A DNA stretch of 64,000 bases from Rubrivivax rivuli (GCF_004016505.1 NZ_SACR01000002.1:186001-250000), one strand, 5' to 3'; counted from the first letter of the stretch, positions 1 to 9,288 are shown. A program made the numbers and translations. The notes: generated by a model not told the origin, from the sequence alone.

Positions 1-569
1 ACCTGCAGCGCTTCAGCGCGCTCTACCCTGGTTACGACGAGCGGCGCGCGCTGATGCTGGCCGCGCGGCTGGAACTGCCGCTGGGCGTGCGCGCCAGCCG
101 GCTCTCGGGCGGTGACCAGCAGAAGCTCAGCGTGCTGCTGGCCCTGGCGCACGACCCCGACCTGCTCATCCTGGACGAGCCCGTGGCCAGCCTCGACCCG
201 CTGGCCCGGCGCGACTTCATGCGCTCGCTCTTCGAACGCCGCGCGCCCTACCAGCCGCCGCGGACCGTGCTCATCAGCAGCCACCTGCTCAGCGACCTGG
301 AACGCGTGGTCACGCACGTGGCCTTCCTGCGCCAGGGCCGGCTGCAGCTGGTGGACGAATGGGATGCGCTGACTGAGCACGTGCGGCTGCTGGAACTGCC
401 GGCCCACGCCGCCGTGCTGCTGGATCTGCAGCAAGGCCCCGGCGTGCTGCACCGGCGCGAGAAGGACGGCCGCGTGCGTGTGCTCTTCGACGCGCGCACG
501 GCCATCGCCCCGCCCGCTGCCGGTCACCCGCTGGGCTTGGACGACCTCTTTGCGGAGCTCAACGCATGA
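1..569 (+). CDS. ABC transporter ATP-binding protein, 3' part
   Basis: The reading frame is open from the first complete codon at base 3, so the start and the Walker A motif lie outside the window. What remains shows the ABC signature SGGDQQK, the Walker B segment LLILDEP followed by the D-loop ASLDP, and the H-loop region ISSHLL, so this is the second half of an ATP-hydrolysing subunit of an ABC transporter. About 190 residues are present, ending in a C-terminal extension after the nucleotide-binding fold. Its stop overlaps the start of the next gene in ATGA, which implies translational coupling with a membrane partner. The substrate is unknown. The pairing of one ATPase with a large integral membrane protein is typical of exporter-like ABC-2 systems (inference). 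Confidence 0.85.
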   Translation, partial: LQRFSALYPGYDERRALMLAARLELPLGVRASRLSGGDQQKLSVLLALAHDPDLLILDEPVASLDPLARRDFMRSLFERRAPYQPPRTVLISSHLLSDLERVVTHVAFLRQGRLQLVDEWDALTEHVRLLELPAHAAVLLDLQQGPGVLHRREKDGRVRVLFDARTAIAPPAAGHPLGLDDLFAELNA

Positions 570-2023
570 GCGCAGGGGCGGTGTCGAAGCGGGGCTTCCT
601 CGGCCGCGTGCCGTCGGGCCTGCTCGTGTTCTGGGGGCTGTGCGTGCTGCTGCACGGCGTGACGGTGTTGCTGGTGATGGCCGCTGCCGCCCAGGGCGAG
701 GTGGTCTCGCCCGGCTGGCAGACGGGCCTCACCGCACTGGCCTGCGTGCTGCTGATGCCGCTGCCGCTCTTCACCGTGCCGCAGTTGCGGGCCGAGCGCG
801 CGGTGTGGCTGGGCCGCGTGGCCCCGCTGCCAGCGTGGCAGCGCGCGCTGCACGACCATCGCCGCGCACTGCTGCTGAGCTGGGCCCTGGTGGCCCTGCC
901 GCTGGCGCTGCTGCGCGTGCTGACGCGGCCCGAAGCCGAGACCTGGGGCGCGACCCTGCTGGAGGCCGCGTGGCCCGCCGCGCTGCTGGCTGCGCTGATG
1001 GGCCTGGCCCTCGCCGCGGCCGCGGCCCTGGCCCGGCTGCTGCCCGCGGCCTGGGGCGCGCTGGCGGGGCTGGCCTTGCTGGTGCTGGTGATGCCCGAGG
1101 CCGGCGGTGTGCCGCGCGCGGCGCTGCCCGCGCTGGGGCTGGGGGGCTGGCTGCAGGGCTACGGCCTGGTCTTGCTGATGCTGCTGTTCGCCACCGGCGC
1201 CCTCACGCTGCACACGGTGCACCAGCGCCTGCAGCAGGCGCCGAGCGCACTGCCGCTGGCCCCGGCCGTGCTGCTGCCCTGGCGGCGGCGGTGGCAGGCC
1301 TTCATCGAACGCTGGCGGCTGGTGGATGGCGGCAAGGCCGGCGTGGGGCTGACCATCATCCTGGGCCAATTGCCCGGGAACCTCAGCAACCCGAACCCGC
1401 AGATGCACGTCTTCCAGGCCTGGGGCAGCAGCATCACGGCGATGCACGGCCTGCGCATGGCCACGCTCACGCTGCTGGCCTTGCTGCTGCTGCGCGGGGC
1501 CACGCCGCACTGGCGCCTGCTGCTCGCGCCCGGCGGGCACTTCCGCCGCGACCTGGGCCTGCGCATCGTGGGCACGACGCTGCTCTCGATGACGGCGCTG
1601 CTGCTCTTCGTGCTGACGGTGCTGGGCCTGATGTTCACGCTGCTGCCCTTCCTGCCCGGCGTGCCCTGGGCTCGGCTGCCAGAGCTGACGCTGCGCTACG
1701 CCCCACCCGTCGTGGCCGATCTCGCCTTGGCCGTGGCGCTGGCCGCGTGGCTGCGCGCTGCACTCGGCACGCAGAAACGGGCGGCGCTCGTGATCGGCGG
1801 GGCCGCGCTGCTGTGGTTTTGCGCCCGGTGGGCCTGGGCCCAGACGCCGGGTCCCGGGGCCGCCTTCCTTGCGGAGCTCGGCACGCGCGACGGCACCTAC
1901 CTCTTCGTGCAGTTCGCGCTAGCCGCGCTGTGCACGGCGCTGGCCCGCCGGGCCTGGCGCCGCGCCGACCTCGCGCCGCTGATGCGCCGCCCGCCGACGA
2001 GGCCCGGCGACGTCGAGACCTGA
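566..2023 (+). CDS. Polytopic membrane protein, putative ABC permease partner
   Basis: A 485-residue protein whose ATG overlaps the stop of the preceding ABC ATPase gene by four bases (ATGA). It has roughly ten hydrophobic stretches long enough to span the membrane, for example near residues 16-40, 55-73, 100-120, 133-185, 195-215, 335-370 and 440-460. I do not recognise a named family. The direct overlap with the ATPase gene makes it the likely transmembrane subunit of the same transporter. The segment from about 230 to 290 is more polar and lacks obvious membrane helices. Substrate and direction of transport cannot be read from the sequence. Confidence 0.7.
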   Translation: MSAGAVSKRGFLGRVPSGLLVFWGLCVLLHGVTVLLVMAAAAQGEVVSPGWQTGLTALACVLLMPLPLFTVPQLRAERAVWLGRVAPLPAWQRALHDHRRALLLSWALVALPLALLRVLTRPEAETWGATLLEAAWPAALLAALMGLALAAAAALARLLPAAWGALAGLALLVLVMPEAGGVPRAALPALGLGGWLQGYGLVLLMLLFATGALTLHTVHQRLQQAPSALPLAPAVLLPWRRRWQAFIERWRLVDGGKAGVGLTIILGQLPGNLSNPNPQMHVFQAWGSSITAMHGLRMATLTLLALLLLRGATPHWRLLLAPGGHFRRDLGLRIVGTTLLSMTALLLFVLTVLGLMFTLLPFLPGVPWARLPELTLRYAPPVVADLALAVALAAWLRAALGTQKRAALVIGGAALLWFCARWAWAQTPGPGAAFLAELGTRDGTYLFVQFALAALCTALARRAWRRADLAPLMRRPPTRPGDVET

Positions 2024-2044
2024 GCGGGGCGCAAGCCCCAGCGC

Positions 2045-3475
2045 TCAGCCCCCGCCGTAGCGCCGCGCCAGCTCCTTCGCCGCCTGCGCCTCGGTCTGCA
2101 GCCGCGTGCCGCCCAGCCACAGCGCCTGCGCACGGCCGCGGGCGTCGTGTTCCAGGCGCGCGGCTTCGCCGAAGCTCGCAAAACCACCGGCCTGCACGAA
2201 ACGGCCATGGCGCGTGCTGCCATCCACCGCAGCCGCCGGTTCGATCTGCGGCGCATCGAGCAAGGGGTTCGTGAGCCCCGGGTTCGCCACGAACACCCGC
2301 CTGCCCAGGGGCAGCAGGTCGCTGGCGCCCCACAGGCTCCACCAGCGCCCGCCCCAGCCGGCCGCGGCGGCGCTGGGCGCGCCGTGTTCGGCCGCGGTGC
2401 GCAGCAGCTGCAGCGCGCCGTCCACCCACACGCCGGCCATGCCGTCGGCGGCGTTGGTGAGGATGGACAGGCTCAGGCCCTGCGCCGGCACGCACACGGT
2501 GCGCGTGAGCGTGCCCTGGAAGCCGCCGGTGTGGCCGAAGTGGTCCCACGCCGCGCCGCCACCGGGCGTGCCGCCGCTCAGCGTGCCCAGGCCGTACCAG
2601 CGCTCCACGCTGCCGTAGGGGTCGCGCCACTGGCGGCGCACCAGCTCGCGGCGGCTGGCGGGGGTCAGCACGCTGTCGGCGGCGTCGGGGTCGAGGCTGG
2701 CAAAGAAGCGCGCCAGGTCGGCCGCGGTGCTGATGAAGCCGGTGGCCGCGGCCAGCACGTTCGTCGGGTTGCGGCCCGGGATGCCCACGCGCCGGCCCAG
2801 CGGCCACTTGGCGCTGTGGCCCTGGGCGAAAGGCGTGCTGTCGGCCAGCTGCGGCGCATCGGGCACGGTGTCCTTCAGGCCGGCGGCCTGCACCACCTCG
2901 CGTTGCACCCAGGCGGTGTAGGGCTCGCCCGTCACGGCCTCGACCACCAGCCCCAGCAGGCCGTAGCCGTGGTTGCTGTACTTGAAGCGCGTGTTGGCCG
3001 GCAGCACCGCGCCGCGGGCCAGGTCGTCGCGCAGCGCCGCTTCGTCCAGGAAGGGCCGGCGGTCGCTCCATTGGCCGGCGTCGTAGCCGTCGCGCACCAG
3101 GCCGGCGGTGTGGCTGAGCAGCTGCGCGAGCGTGGCCGCCGCCACATCGGCCGGCAGCCCGGGCACGTAGGCGCCCACGGCGTCGTCCAGCTTCAACCGG
3201 CCCTGCTCGCGCAGCTTCAGCACCGCCACCGCGGTGAAGGTCTTGGAGTGCGAAGCCACGCGGAAGCGGTGGCGCGGCGTGAGCCTGGCGCCGTCACCAC
3301 CCTGCCCCTGCGCGAAGCTCAGCAGCACGCGGCCCCGGTGGGCCACGGCCACGCTGACGCCCGGCTGTTCGGTGGTGCGCAGCTGGTGCGCCAGCCAGGG
3401 CTGCAGGTAGGGCAGCGCCGCCGCCCAGGCGGGCTCGGTGCTGGGGGAGGCGGCCTTCTTCTTTGAAGCGGCCAT
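2045..3475 (-). CDS. Serine hydrolase, beta-lactamase/PBP-like (class C fold)
   Basis: A 476-residue protein with the three motifs of the beta-lactamase-related serine hydrolase family (PF00144): S75-H-S-K78 containing the nucleophile, Y166-S-N168, and an HTG triad in GHTGGFQG in place of KTG. The start chosen is the ATG at 3475, immediately before a lysine-rich stretch (SKKK). There is no clear signal peptide, so a cytoplasmic location is likely. The region after about residue 330 departs from the catalytic fold and probably forms a separate small domain. The gene lies 2 bases downstream of the thiolase gene on the same strand, so the two are probably cotranscribed. Esterase, peptidase or amidase activity is possible; true beta-lactamase activity is not implied. 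Confidence 0.85.
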   Translation of the reverse strand: MAASKKKAASPSTEPAWAAALPYLQPWLAHQLRTTEQPGVSVAVAHRGRVLLSFAQGQGGDGARLTPRHRFRVASHSKTFTAVAVLKLREQGRLKLDDAVGAYVPGLPADVAAATLAQLLSHTAGLVRDGYDAGQWSDRRPFLDEAALRDDLARGAVLPANTRFKYSNHGYGLLGLVVEAVTGEPYTAWVQREVVQAAGLKDTVPDAPQLADSTPFAQGHSAKWPLGRRVGIPGRNPTNVLAAATGFISTAADLARFFASLDPDAADSVLTPASRRELVRRQWRDPYGSVERWYGLGTLSGGTPGGGAAWDHFGHTGGFQGTLTRTVCVPAQGLSLSILTNAADGMAGVWVDGALQLLRTAAEHGAPSAAAAGWGGRWWSLWGASDLLPLGRRVFVANPGLTNPLLDAPQIEPAAAVDGSTRHGRFVQAGGFASFGEAARLEHDARGRAQALWLGGTRLQTEAQAAKELARRYGGG

Positions 3476-3477
3476 GC

Positions 3478-4662
3478 TCAAAGGCGCTCGAAGATGGCCG
3501 CGATGCCTTGGCCGCCGCCGATGCACATGGTCACCAGCGCATAACGTGCGCCCGTGCGGTGCAGTTCGTAAACGGCCTTGGTGGCGAGGAAAGCGCCGCT
3601 GCAGCCGATGGGGTGGCCCAGCGCAATGGCACCGCCGTTGGGGTTGACCTTGGCCATGTCGAACTCCAGCCCGCGCGCCACGGCCAGGGCCTGGGCGGCG
3701 AAGGCCTCGTTGCTTTCGATCACGTCCATCTGCTGCAGCGTGAGGCCGGCCTTCTTCAGCGCCAGCTTGGTGGCCGGGATGGGACCTTCGCCCATGATCT
3801 CGTTGGGCACCCCGGCCACGGCGTAGCCGGCCAGGCGCGCCATGGGCTTGTGGCCGTGGGCCGCGGCCACGCTGGCATCGGCCAGCACGAAGAACGCCGC
3901 GCCGTCGTTGATGCCGCTGGCGTTGCCGGCCGTCACCGAGCCGTCCTTCTTGAAGGCCGGCTTCATCTTGGCGAGCGTCTCCATCGTGGTGGCGGGCTTG
4001 ACGTGTTCGTCGGTGTCGAAGACCACCTCGCCCTTCTTCGTCTGCTTGACGATGGGCACGATCTGGCTCTTGAAGCGGCCCTCGGCGATCGCAGCAGCGG
4101 CCTTGCGGTGGCTCTCCACCGCGAAGGCGTCCTGCTCCTCGCGCGTGATGCCCCACTTGGTGGCCAGGTTCTCGGCGGTGATGCCCATGTGGCCCACGCC
4201 GAAGGGGTCGGTGAGGGTGGCCACCATCATGTCGAGCATCTGCGTGTGGCCCATGCGCGCGCCGCTGCGCATGGCGGGGCTCAGGTAGCCGCCGCGGCTC
4301 ATCACCTCCACGCCGCCGCCGATGCCGTAATCGCAATCGCCCAGCAGGATGTTCTGCGCGGTGGTGACGATGCCCTGCAGCCCGCTGCTGCACAGGCGGT
4401 TGACCGCCATGGCCACGCTGTCCATCGGCAGGCCGGCCTGGATGCTGGCCACGCGCGCCACGTAGGCGAAGCGGCTTTCCGTGGGGATGGTGTTGCCCAC
4501 CGTCACGTAGTTGATGGCCTTCGGGTCGACGCCCGAGCGCTGCACGGCCTCTTTCATCACGGTGCCGGCCAGTTCGGCGGGCTCCAGCTCGGCCAGGCTG
4601 CCGTTGAAGGTGCCGATGGCGGAACGGGCGGCGGCAAGAACGACGACGTCGCGGGTGCTCAT
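3478..4662 (-). CDS. Acetyl-CoA C-acyltransferase (thiolase)
   Basis: A 394-residue thiolase, the usual length for the family. The acyl-accepting cysteine is C90 in NRLCSSG, the catalytic histidine H350 is in GHPIGCSG, and the second active-site cysteine C380 is in the C-terminal CIGGGQG. NEAFAAQ is also present. The enzyme condenses or cleaves acyl-CoA and acetyl-CoA, as in beta-oxidation or polyhydroxyalkanoate precursor synthesis. The overall sequence looks like the BktB/PhaA-type thiolases common in Burkholderiales, but which of these it is cannot be decided here. An AGGAGA ribosome-binding site lies a few bases before the ATG. The adjacent downstream gene is the serine hydrolase. Confidence 0.92.
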   Translation of the reverse strand: MSTRDVVVLAAARSAIGTFNGSLAELEPAELAGTVMKEAVQRSGVDPKAINYVTVGNTIPTESRFAYVARVASIQAGLPMDSVAMAVNRLCSSGLQGIVTTAQNILLGDCDYGIGGGVEVMSRGGYLSPAMRSGARMGHTQMLDMMVATLTDPFGVGHMGITAENLATKWGITREEQDAFAVESHRKAAAAIAEGRFKSQIVPIVKQTKKGEVVFDTDEHVKPATTMETLAKMKPAFKKDGSVTAGNASGINDGAAFFVLADASVAAAHGHKPMARLAGYAVAGVPNEIMGEGPIPATKLALKKAGLTLQQMDVIESNEAFAAQALAVARGLEFDMAKVNPNGGAIALGHPIGCSGAFLATKAVYELHRTGARYALVTMCIGGGQGIAAIFERL

Positions 4663-4830
4663 GGTGAAAGTCTCCTGGGGGTGTTGAAAGAAGTGCGGCA
4701 CCGAGTGGGCGCCCGGCGGCTGGCGCAGGGCTGACGCAGCCCCACGCCGGCACGCCCGGGCGTGCTTGGGCAGAATCGTGCCATCTTTGAGCAGCCCCCC
4801 AGGCCCGTTCGGCTGGCGGCACCGCCGCCC

Positions 4831-5838
4831 GTGCGAAGCGCGCCCCCTCCCCCCGTCACACCGCTCAGCCATCACGAGATCCTGGGCCTGGTGGAGCCCT
4901 TCACGCGCGCCGGCCGCGGCATCGACCTGCCCGCCAGCGACCGCGCGGCGCGCCGGCTGCTCTTCAAGCCGCTCGAACACGCCGCCACCGACAGCCACCC
5001 CGCGCTGCAGGAAGTGCTGCAGCTCGACATCCCCAGCCCCGGCGGCCGCAACCCTGCCCCACCGCGCCTGACGCGCACGCTGCACCTGCCCGGCGGCCTG
5101 CAAGCCGTGCTGGTGGCCGAAGGCGGCACGCCGGCCGAACTGCTGGCGCGCGTGGCCGCCGTTCCGCTGCAGCGCCAGCTGCTGTGCGGGCCTGGCCTGC
5201 TGGTGGCCAAGACCCTGGCCTTCGAAGCCAAGGGCGCGGCAGCGCCCGACGCCAGCGCCCCGCTGCTGATGAGCCAGGCCACGGCCCACGTGGCCCACGC
5301 CGGCGGCCTGGTGCTGCGCTACAAGCAAAGTCCGGTGAAGGGCATCTCGGCCGAGTTCGAGCTGGAGGCCGCCGACGGCCAGCCCCTGGCCCTGCCCGAC
5401 GACCTGCTGGCCGTGCTGGGCTGGAGCTGGGCGCGGCTGGTGAAGCGCCAGAACGGCTGGACGACGCGCCTGCGCCTGCAGGGCGAGGGTTTCAAGCGCA
5501 GCCGCGACGGCGAACTGAAGCTGGAACGGGCCGTGCACCACCTGGCGCAGACCCTGGCCGAGCCACCGGCGCGTTTCCACGAGCGGCAGGCCGCGGCGCG
5601 CTGGGCCGCGGCGGGGCGGCGCAGCATCCCGCTGCTGGGCGCCATCCTGATGATCATCGGCGCCTGGGCCTTCGCGAAGCTGGAGCCCGACCTGCCGCAG
5701 GAATCGGTGTTCCGAATGCTGATCTTCCACGCGCCGCCCATCATCATGGTGGCGCTGTTCTGCCTGAACGAACTGCCGCGCGTGGAGATACCGCCGCTGC
5801 CGCGGCGCCTGCGCCAGGCGCAGTGGCGCAGCACTTGA
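4831..5838 (+). CDS. Conserved-looking hypothetical membrane-anchored protein
   Basis: About 335 residues from a GTG at 4831. An in-frame GTG at 4762 would add 23 proline-rich residues but lies beside a possible minus-10 element (CAGAAT at 4771-4776), so the shorter form is preferred. Neither start has a convincing Shine-Dalgarno sequence. The body is mostly soluble, with a motif-like opening HHEILGLVEPFTRAGR. Two hydrophobic segments occur near the C-terminus, around residues 268-285 and 297-312, so the protein is probably anchored in the inner membrane with its large domain in the cytoplasm. I do not recognise the family. It precedes the MoxR/VWA pair by 25 bases on the same strand and may be cotranscribed with it. 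Confidence 0.65.
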   Translation: MRSAPPPPVTPLSHHEILGLVEPFTRAGRGIDLPASDRAARRLLFKPLEHAATDSHPALQEVLQLDIPSPGGRNPAPPRLTRTLHLPGGLQAVLVAEGGTPAELLARVAAVPLQRQLLCGPGLLVAKTLAFEAKGAAAPDASAPLLMSQATAHVAHAGGLVLRYKQSPVKGISAEFELEAADGQPLALPDDLLAVLGWSWARLVKRQNGWTTRLRLQGEGFKRSRDGELKLERAVHHLAQTLAEPPARFHERQAAARWAAAGRRSIPLLGAILMIIGAWAFAKLEPDLPQESVFRMLIFHAPPIIMVALFCLNELPRVEIPPLPRRLRQAQWRST

Positions 5839-5863
5839 CGATGCCGACGCGGCAAAGGGCCCC

Positions 5864-6970
5864 ATGCACAGCAACCCGATGAACATCCCGCCGCTCAGCA
5901 TCGCGGCGGCCAAGGCGGCGCTGGCCGAGCAGTTCGCGCAGCCGCTGCTGCGCCGGCGCGCCACCATGCTGTGGGGGCCGCGCGGCGTGGGCAAGTCGTC
6001 CATCGTGCGCCAGGTGGCGGCGCAGCATGGCGTGCCGCTGGTGGACCTGCGGCTGACCACCATCGAGCCGGTGGACATCCGCGGCGCCATCTATGCCGAC
6101 GAGGTGCAGGGCAAGACGGTGTGGTTCCCGCCCGAGTTCCTGCCCGGGCCCGAAATGCCGGCCGGCATCCTGTTCCTGGACGAACTCACCGCGGCCGACC
6201 AGCGCCTGCAGATCAGCGCCTACTCGCTGATCCTCGACCGCCAGGTGGGCCACTACCGCCTGCCCGAGGGCTGGATGGTGGTGGCCGCCGGCAACGCGAG
6301 TTTTCACGGCGCCGTCAGCCACGACATGGGCACGGCGCTGGCCGACCGGCTCTTCCACTTCAACGTGCAGGCCACCATCGACGCCTTCCTCGCGCACGCG
6401 CTGGCCCAGGGTTTTGCGCCCGAGGTGATGGCTTACCTGAAGGTGCGGCCCGACAAGCTGGACGACACCGCCGCACAACTGGCCGCCGATCACCTGGTGG
6501 GCGCCAGCCCGCGCGGCTGGGAAGACATCTCCAACGTGCTGAAGAGCGGCCTGAGCGAGGCCGTGCAGCGCCATTTCGTGCAGGGCCGCATCGGCGCGGC
6601 CAACGCGGCCGAGTTCTTCGGCGTGCTGCGCGAGCTGCGCGCCGGGGCCGACGTGCTGCAGATCCTGGCCGCCGCGCCCGGCGCGGCCACGCTGGCGCTG
6701 CTGCCCACCACGCTGGACGGTCTTTACGGCCTGATCTACGGCCTGGTGGCGGCCTGCACCGAAGCACCGGTGCTGGCGCGGGCGCTGGACATCGTCGAAG
6801 CCCTGCCCACGCACACCGCCGGCGCCGCCGCGGGCCTGCCGCTGCGCGAAGCGCAGACGCTGGCGATGGAGTTGCTCTTCCAGAAGGCGCTGGAGACCGG
6901 GCTGGAGGCCACCGTGATGGACAGCGCGGCCTACCGCCGCTATTCGGCCCAGCGCCAAGCCAACGCTTGA
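5864..6970 (+). CDS. MoxR-family AAA+ ATPase
   Basis: A 368-residue AAA+ ATPase with Walker A GPRGVGKS at residues 38-45 and Walker B ILFLDE at 102-107, followed by the sensor region WMVVAAGN. The compact size and the neighbouring VWA gene match the MoxR branch of AAA+ chaperones, which act with VWA proteins to remodel or insert cofactors into target proteins. The start at 5864 is used; an in-frame ATG at 5879 is an alternative. Only one base separates its stop from the next ATG, so the two genes are almost certainly coexpressed. The client protein is unknown. The neighbours do not include an obvious metalloenzyme of the methanol-dehydrogenase type. Confidence 0.85.
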   Translation: MHSNPMNIPPLSIAAAKAALAEQFAQPLLRRRATMLWGPRGVGKSSIVRQVAAQHGVPLVDLRLTTIEPVDIRGAIYADEVQGKTVWFPPEFLPGPEMPAGILFLDELTAADQRLQISAYSLILDRQVGHYRLPEGWMVVAAGNASFHGAVSHDMGTALADRLFHFNVQATIDAFLAHALAQGFAPEVMAYLKVRPDKLDDTAAQLAADHLVGASPRGWEDISNVLKSGLSEAVQRHFVQGRIGAANAAEFFGVLRELRAGADVLQILAAAPGAATLALLPTTLDGLYGLIYGLVAACTEAPVLARALDIVEALPTHTAGAAAGLPLREAQTLAMELLFQKALETGLEATVMDSAAYRRYSAQRQANA

Positions 6971-6971
6971 G

Positions 6972-8309
6972 ATGGACCACCGCGGCACGCGCGCCGTGCA
7001 GCGCATGGTGGAGTACGCCCCCTCCACCGGCGGGCTGGCGCTGTGGGTGCGGCATCACGATGCCGGCGCGCGGGACGACACCGGGCCGGAAGCGCCGCCG
7101 CCCGTCACCACCGACGGCCTGACACTGCGCTACGGCCCCGGCTTCGCCGCGCTGCCGTTGGCGCAGCAGACCGGCTGGGTGGCGCACGAGGTGCTGCACA
7201 TCGCGCTGCGCCACCCGCAGCGCTTTCTCGCGCTGCAGGCGGTGCTGGGCGATGTCGACCTCACGCTCTTCAACACCTGCGCCGATGCGGTGGTGAACAG
7301 CGCGCTCTCGCACCTGGCCTGGCTGCAGCTGCCCGAAGACGGCGTGACGCTGGACAAGCTGCTGGAAGCCACGCTGGCGCTGGCACAGCCGGTGGAGAAA
7401 TCGCTGCTCGAATGGGACGTCGAGCGCCTGTACCGCGCGCTGGACGACCGCCGCCCGGCCGGTGGTGGTGGCAACAGCCGCGACCCCGATGCACAGGCGC
7501 ACCAGGGCGGCCGAGAGGGCGAAGGGCGCAGCCCGCAAGCATCGAGACAAGCGCCCCGCGAAGACGGCCCGCGCGCCGCACGCGCCCGTGCGCTGGGCGC
7601 CGCCACCGCGCGCGACCTGCGCCCCAGCGCCGCGGTGCGCGAAGCCCCCGAAGCCGAAGCCGAGGCCGCGCGCGAATGGGGCGAGCGCCTGCTGCGCGCG
7701 CACGCCGGCGATGGCGAGTTCTCGATGCTGCGCACGCTGCTGGCCGACCTGCCACGCACACGCACGCCCTGGCAGCAGGTGCTCCGCACGCAGCTGGCGC
7801 GGGCCTTGACGCCCAAGCTGGGCGTGGCCTGGTCGCGCCCGGCGCGCAGCTACATCGCCAACCAGGGCCGCAACGCCGCCGGCCACCGCCTGCCCTGGGA
7901 GCCGGGCTTCAGCCTGTCACGCCGCGTGCCGCGGCTGGTGGTGGTGGTGGACGTCTCGGGCAGCATCGAAGAGCCGGTGCTGCGGCGCTTCGCCAGCGAG
8001 ATCGACGCGATCACGCGCCGGCTGGAGGCCGGCCTCACGCTGGTGGTGGGCGACGACCGCGTGCGCGCGGTAACGCACTGCGAGCCCGGCCGTTCACAGC
8101 TGGCCGAGCTCGTGTTCGAAGGCGGCGGTGGCACCGACTTCACGCCGATGCTGGAGGAGGCCGACCGCCACCGCCCCGACATCGGCGTGGTGCTCACCGA
8201 CCTGGAAGGCCCCGCGAACTACCGCCCACGCTGGCCCGTGATCTGGGCCGTGCAGGCCCAGCACGCCGCAGCGCTGCCGCCTTTCGGCAAACTGCTGGTG
8301 CTGGACTGA
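6972..8309 (+). CDS. VWA-like protein with N-terminal HExxH metallopeptidase-like domain
   Basis: A 445-residue protein with two recognisable parts. The N-terminal domain carries HEVLH (residues 72-76), the HExxH zinc signature of the putative metallopeptidase domain found in DUF2201-type proteins. The C-terminal part is a VWA-like domain with an intact MIDAS motif D-V-S-G-S near residues 327-331 in VVVVDVSGS. A low-complexity, charged and alanine-rich linker (about residues 160-235) joins them. The gene follows the MoxR ATPase by one base, which fits the known MoxR-VWA chaperone pairing. Whether the HExxH centre is proteolytically active is unknown. No signal peptide is seen, so a cytoplasmic role is expected. 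Confidence 0.85.
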   Translation: MDHRGTRAVQRMVEYAPSTGGLALWVRHHDAGARDDTGPEAPPPVTTDGLTLRYGPGFAALPLAQQTGWVAHEVLHIALRHPQRFLALQAVLGDVDLTLFNTCADAVVNSALSHLAWLQLPEDGVTLDKLLEATLALAQPVEKSLLEWDVERLYRALDDRRPAGGGGNSRDPDAQAHQGGREGEGRSPQASRQAPREDGPRAARARALGAATARDLRPSAAVREAPEAEAEAAREWGERLLRAHAGDGEFSMLRTLLADLPRTRTPWQQVLRTQLARALTPKLGVAWSRPARSYIANQGRNAAGHRLPWEPGFSLSRRVPRLVVVVDVSGSIEEPVLRRFASEIDAITRRLEAGLTLVVGDDRVRAVTHCEPGRSQLAELVFEGGGGTDFTPMLEEADRHRPDIGVVLTDLEGPANYRPRWPVIWAVQAQHAAALPPFGKLLVLD

Positions 8310-8338
8310 CGCAAGCGGGGCCGGTGGCCCCGCTTGCG
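8310..8338. terminator. Bidirectional hairpin between convergent genes
   Basis: A perfect 13-bp stem (8310-8322 pairing with 8326-8338) closed by a three-base loop. It begins right after the stop of the VWA gene and just before the stop of the convergent metalloprotease gene. There is no T-run on either side, so it may stall or protect transcripts rather than act as a classical intrinsic terminator. Confidence 0.6.
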
Positions 8339-8343
8339 TGGGG

Positions 8344-9288
8344 TCACCGGCCGAAGCGGTAGGCGGAGAACGCGGCGTCCATGCGCGCGTCTTGACCCGC
8401 GGTGAACTGGAACATGCACGCGTCGTCGGTGTAGTCCATGAAGTTCGTGATCGGGTCGTTGCCGGCGATGTTGGTGCAGCTGTTGCGGCCCGTCGGGCAG
8501 CCGTAGGCGGCCGAGCGTTCGGCCGGCGTGTCGGCCACGAGGTCACCGCCACCGGTGGCGTTGCGCGAGCAGCCGCCCTGGAAGGTGTGGTACAGCCCCA
8601 TCCAGTGGCCCACCTCGTGCGTGCCGGTGTCGCCCAGGTTATAGGGCGCGGCCGTGCCGCCGGGCAGCGACTGGTTCAGCAGCACCACGCCGTCCATCTT
8701 GGGCGCGCCGGCGTAGCTGGACGGGAAGGTGGCCCAGCCCAGCAGGCCGCCGCCGATGCCGGCGATGTACATGTTCAGCGTCTCGGCCGTGCCCACGCGC
8801 AGCGCGTTCTTGGCTTGCGTCTCGGCCACGGTGCCCGGCTGCATGGTGTACCAGGCGTCGTTGGCGGTGGTGGTCACGCCGGCGAGGTTGTAGGTCCAGC
8901 CGGTGCTGGCGAAACCGGTGTTCAGCACCTGGATCTGCTGCTGGATCTGCGCCGTCGTCACGCCGCCGGTGCCGTTGGCCCGGGTGATGACGTGCACGTA
9001 GACCTGGATCTGCCCGCCTGTGACGGCCGACTGCGGCGGCTCCGTCATGCCCGGGCGGAAGGGGTTGTTCGGCCCGCCGCGGTTGTTGAGGATGAAGGTG
9101 TCGATCTCCATCATCTGGTCGATGTCGAAGACGGGCGAAGCACAACGTTTGCCGGCCTTCACGAAGGCGTCCTGGCTGGTGAACGCGTGGCCATCGATCA
9201 CGAAGGGCGCGCGGGTTTGCGCGCTGGCCGTGAAGGCGCACAGGCTCATGGCCAATGCGGTGATGGAACGCAGCATGCGATGACTCAT
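8344..9288 (-). CDS. Secreted zinc metalloprotease, M43 (pappalysin-like)
   Basis: A 314-residue protein starting with a signal peptide that ends near TASAQT. It contains the extended zinc motif HEVGHWMGLYH (HExxHxxGxxH) near residues 222-232, and further on a Met-turn-like NFMDYTDD. This combination is characteristic of metzincin proteases of the M43 cytophagalysin/pappalysin type. The ATG at 9288 is chosen over one ten codons upstream because AGGAG lies at the correct distance before it. Several cysteines in the C-terminal half could form disulphides, consistent with export. It probably acts in the periplasm or outside the cell as a protease; the substrate is unknown. The gene stands alone between two oppositely organised groups. 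Confidence 0.9.
   Translation of the reverse strand: MSHRMLRSITALAMSLCAFTASAQTRAPFVIDGHAFTSQDAFVKAGKRCASPVFDIDQMMEIDTFILNNRGGPNNPFRPGMTEPPQSAVTGGQIQVYVHVITRANGTGGVTTAQIQQQIQVLNTGFASTGWTYNLAGVTTTANDAWYTMQPGTVAETQAKNALRVGTAETLNMYIAGIGGGLLGWATFPSSYAGAPKMDGVVLLNQSLPGGTAAPYNLGDTGTHEVGHWMGLYHTFQGGCSRNATGGGDLVADTPAERSAAYGCPTGRNSCTNIAGNDPITNFMDYTDDACMFQFTAGQDARMDAAFSAYRFGR

Noticed and set aside
4762..4830. Extension of the hypothetical membrane protein to the GTG at 4762.
   Set aside because: The added segment is proline-rich, has no ribosome-binding site and overlaps a likely promoter element. It remains possible but is less favoured.
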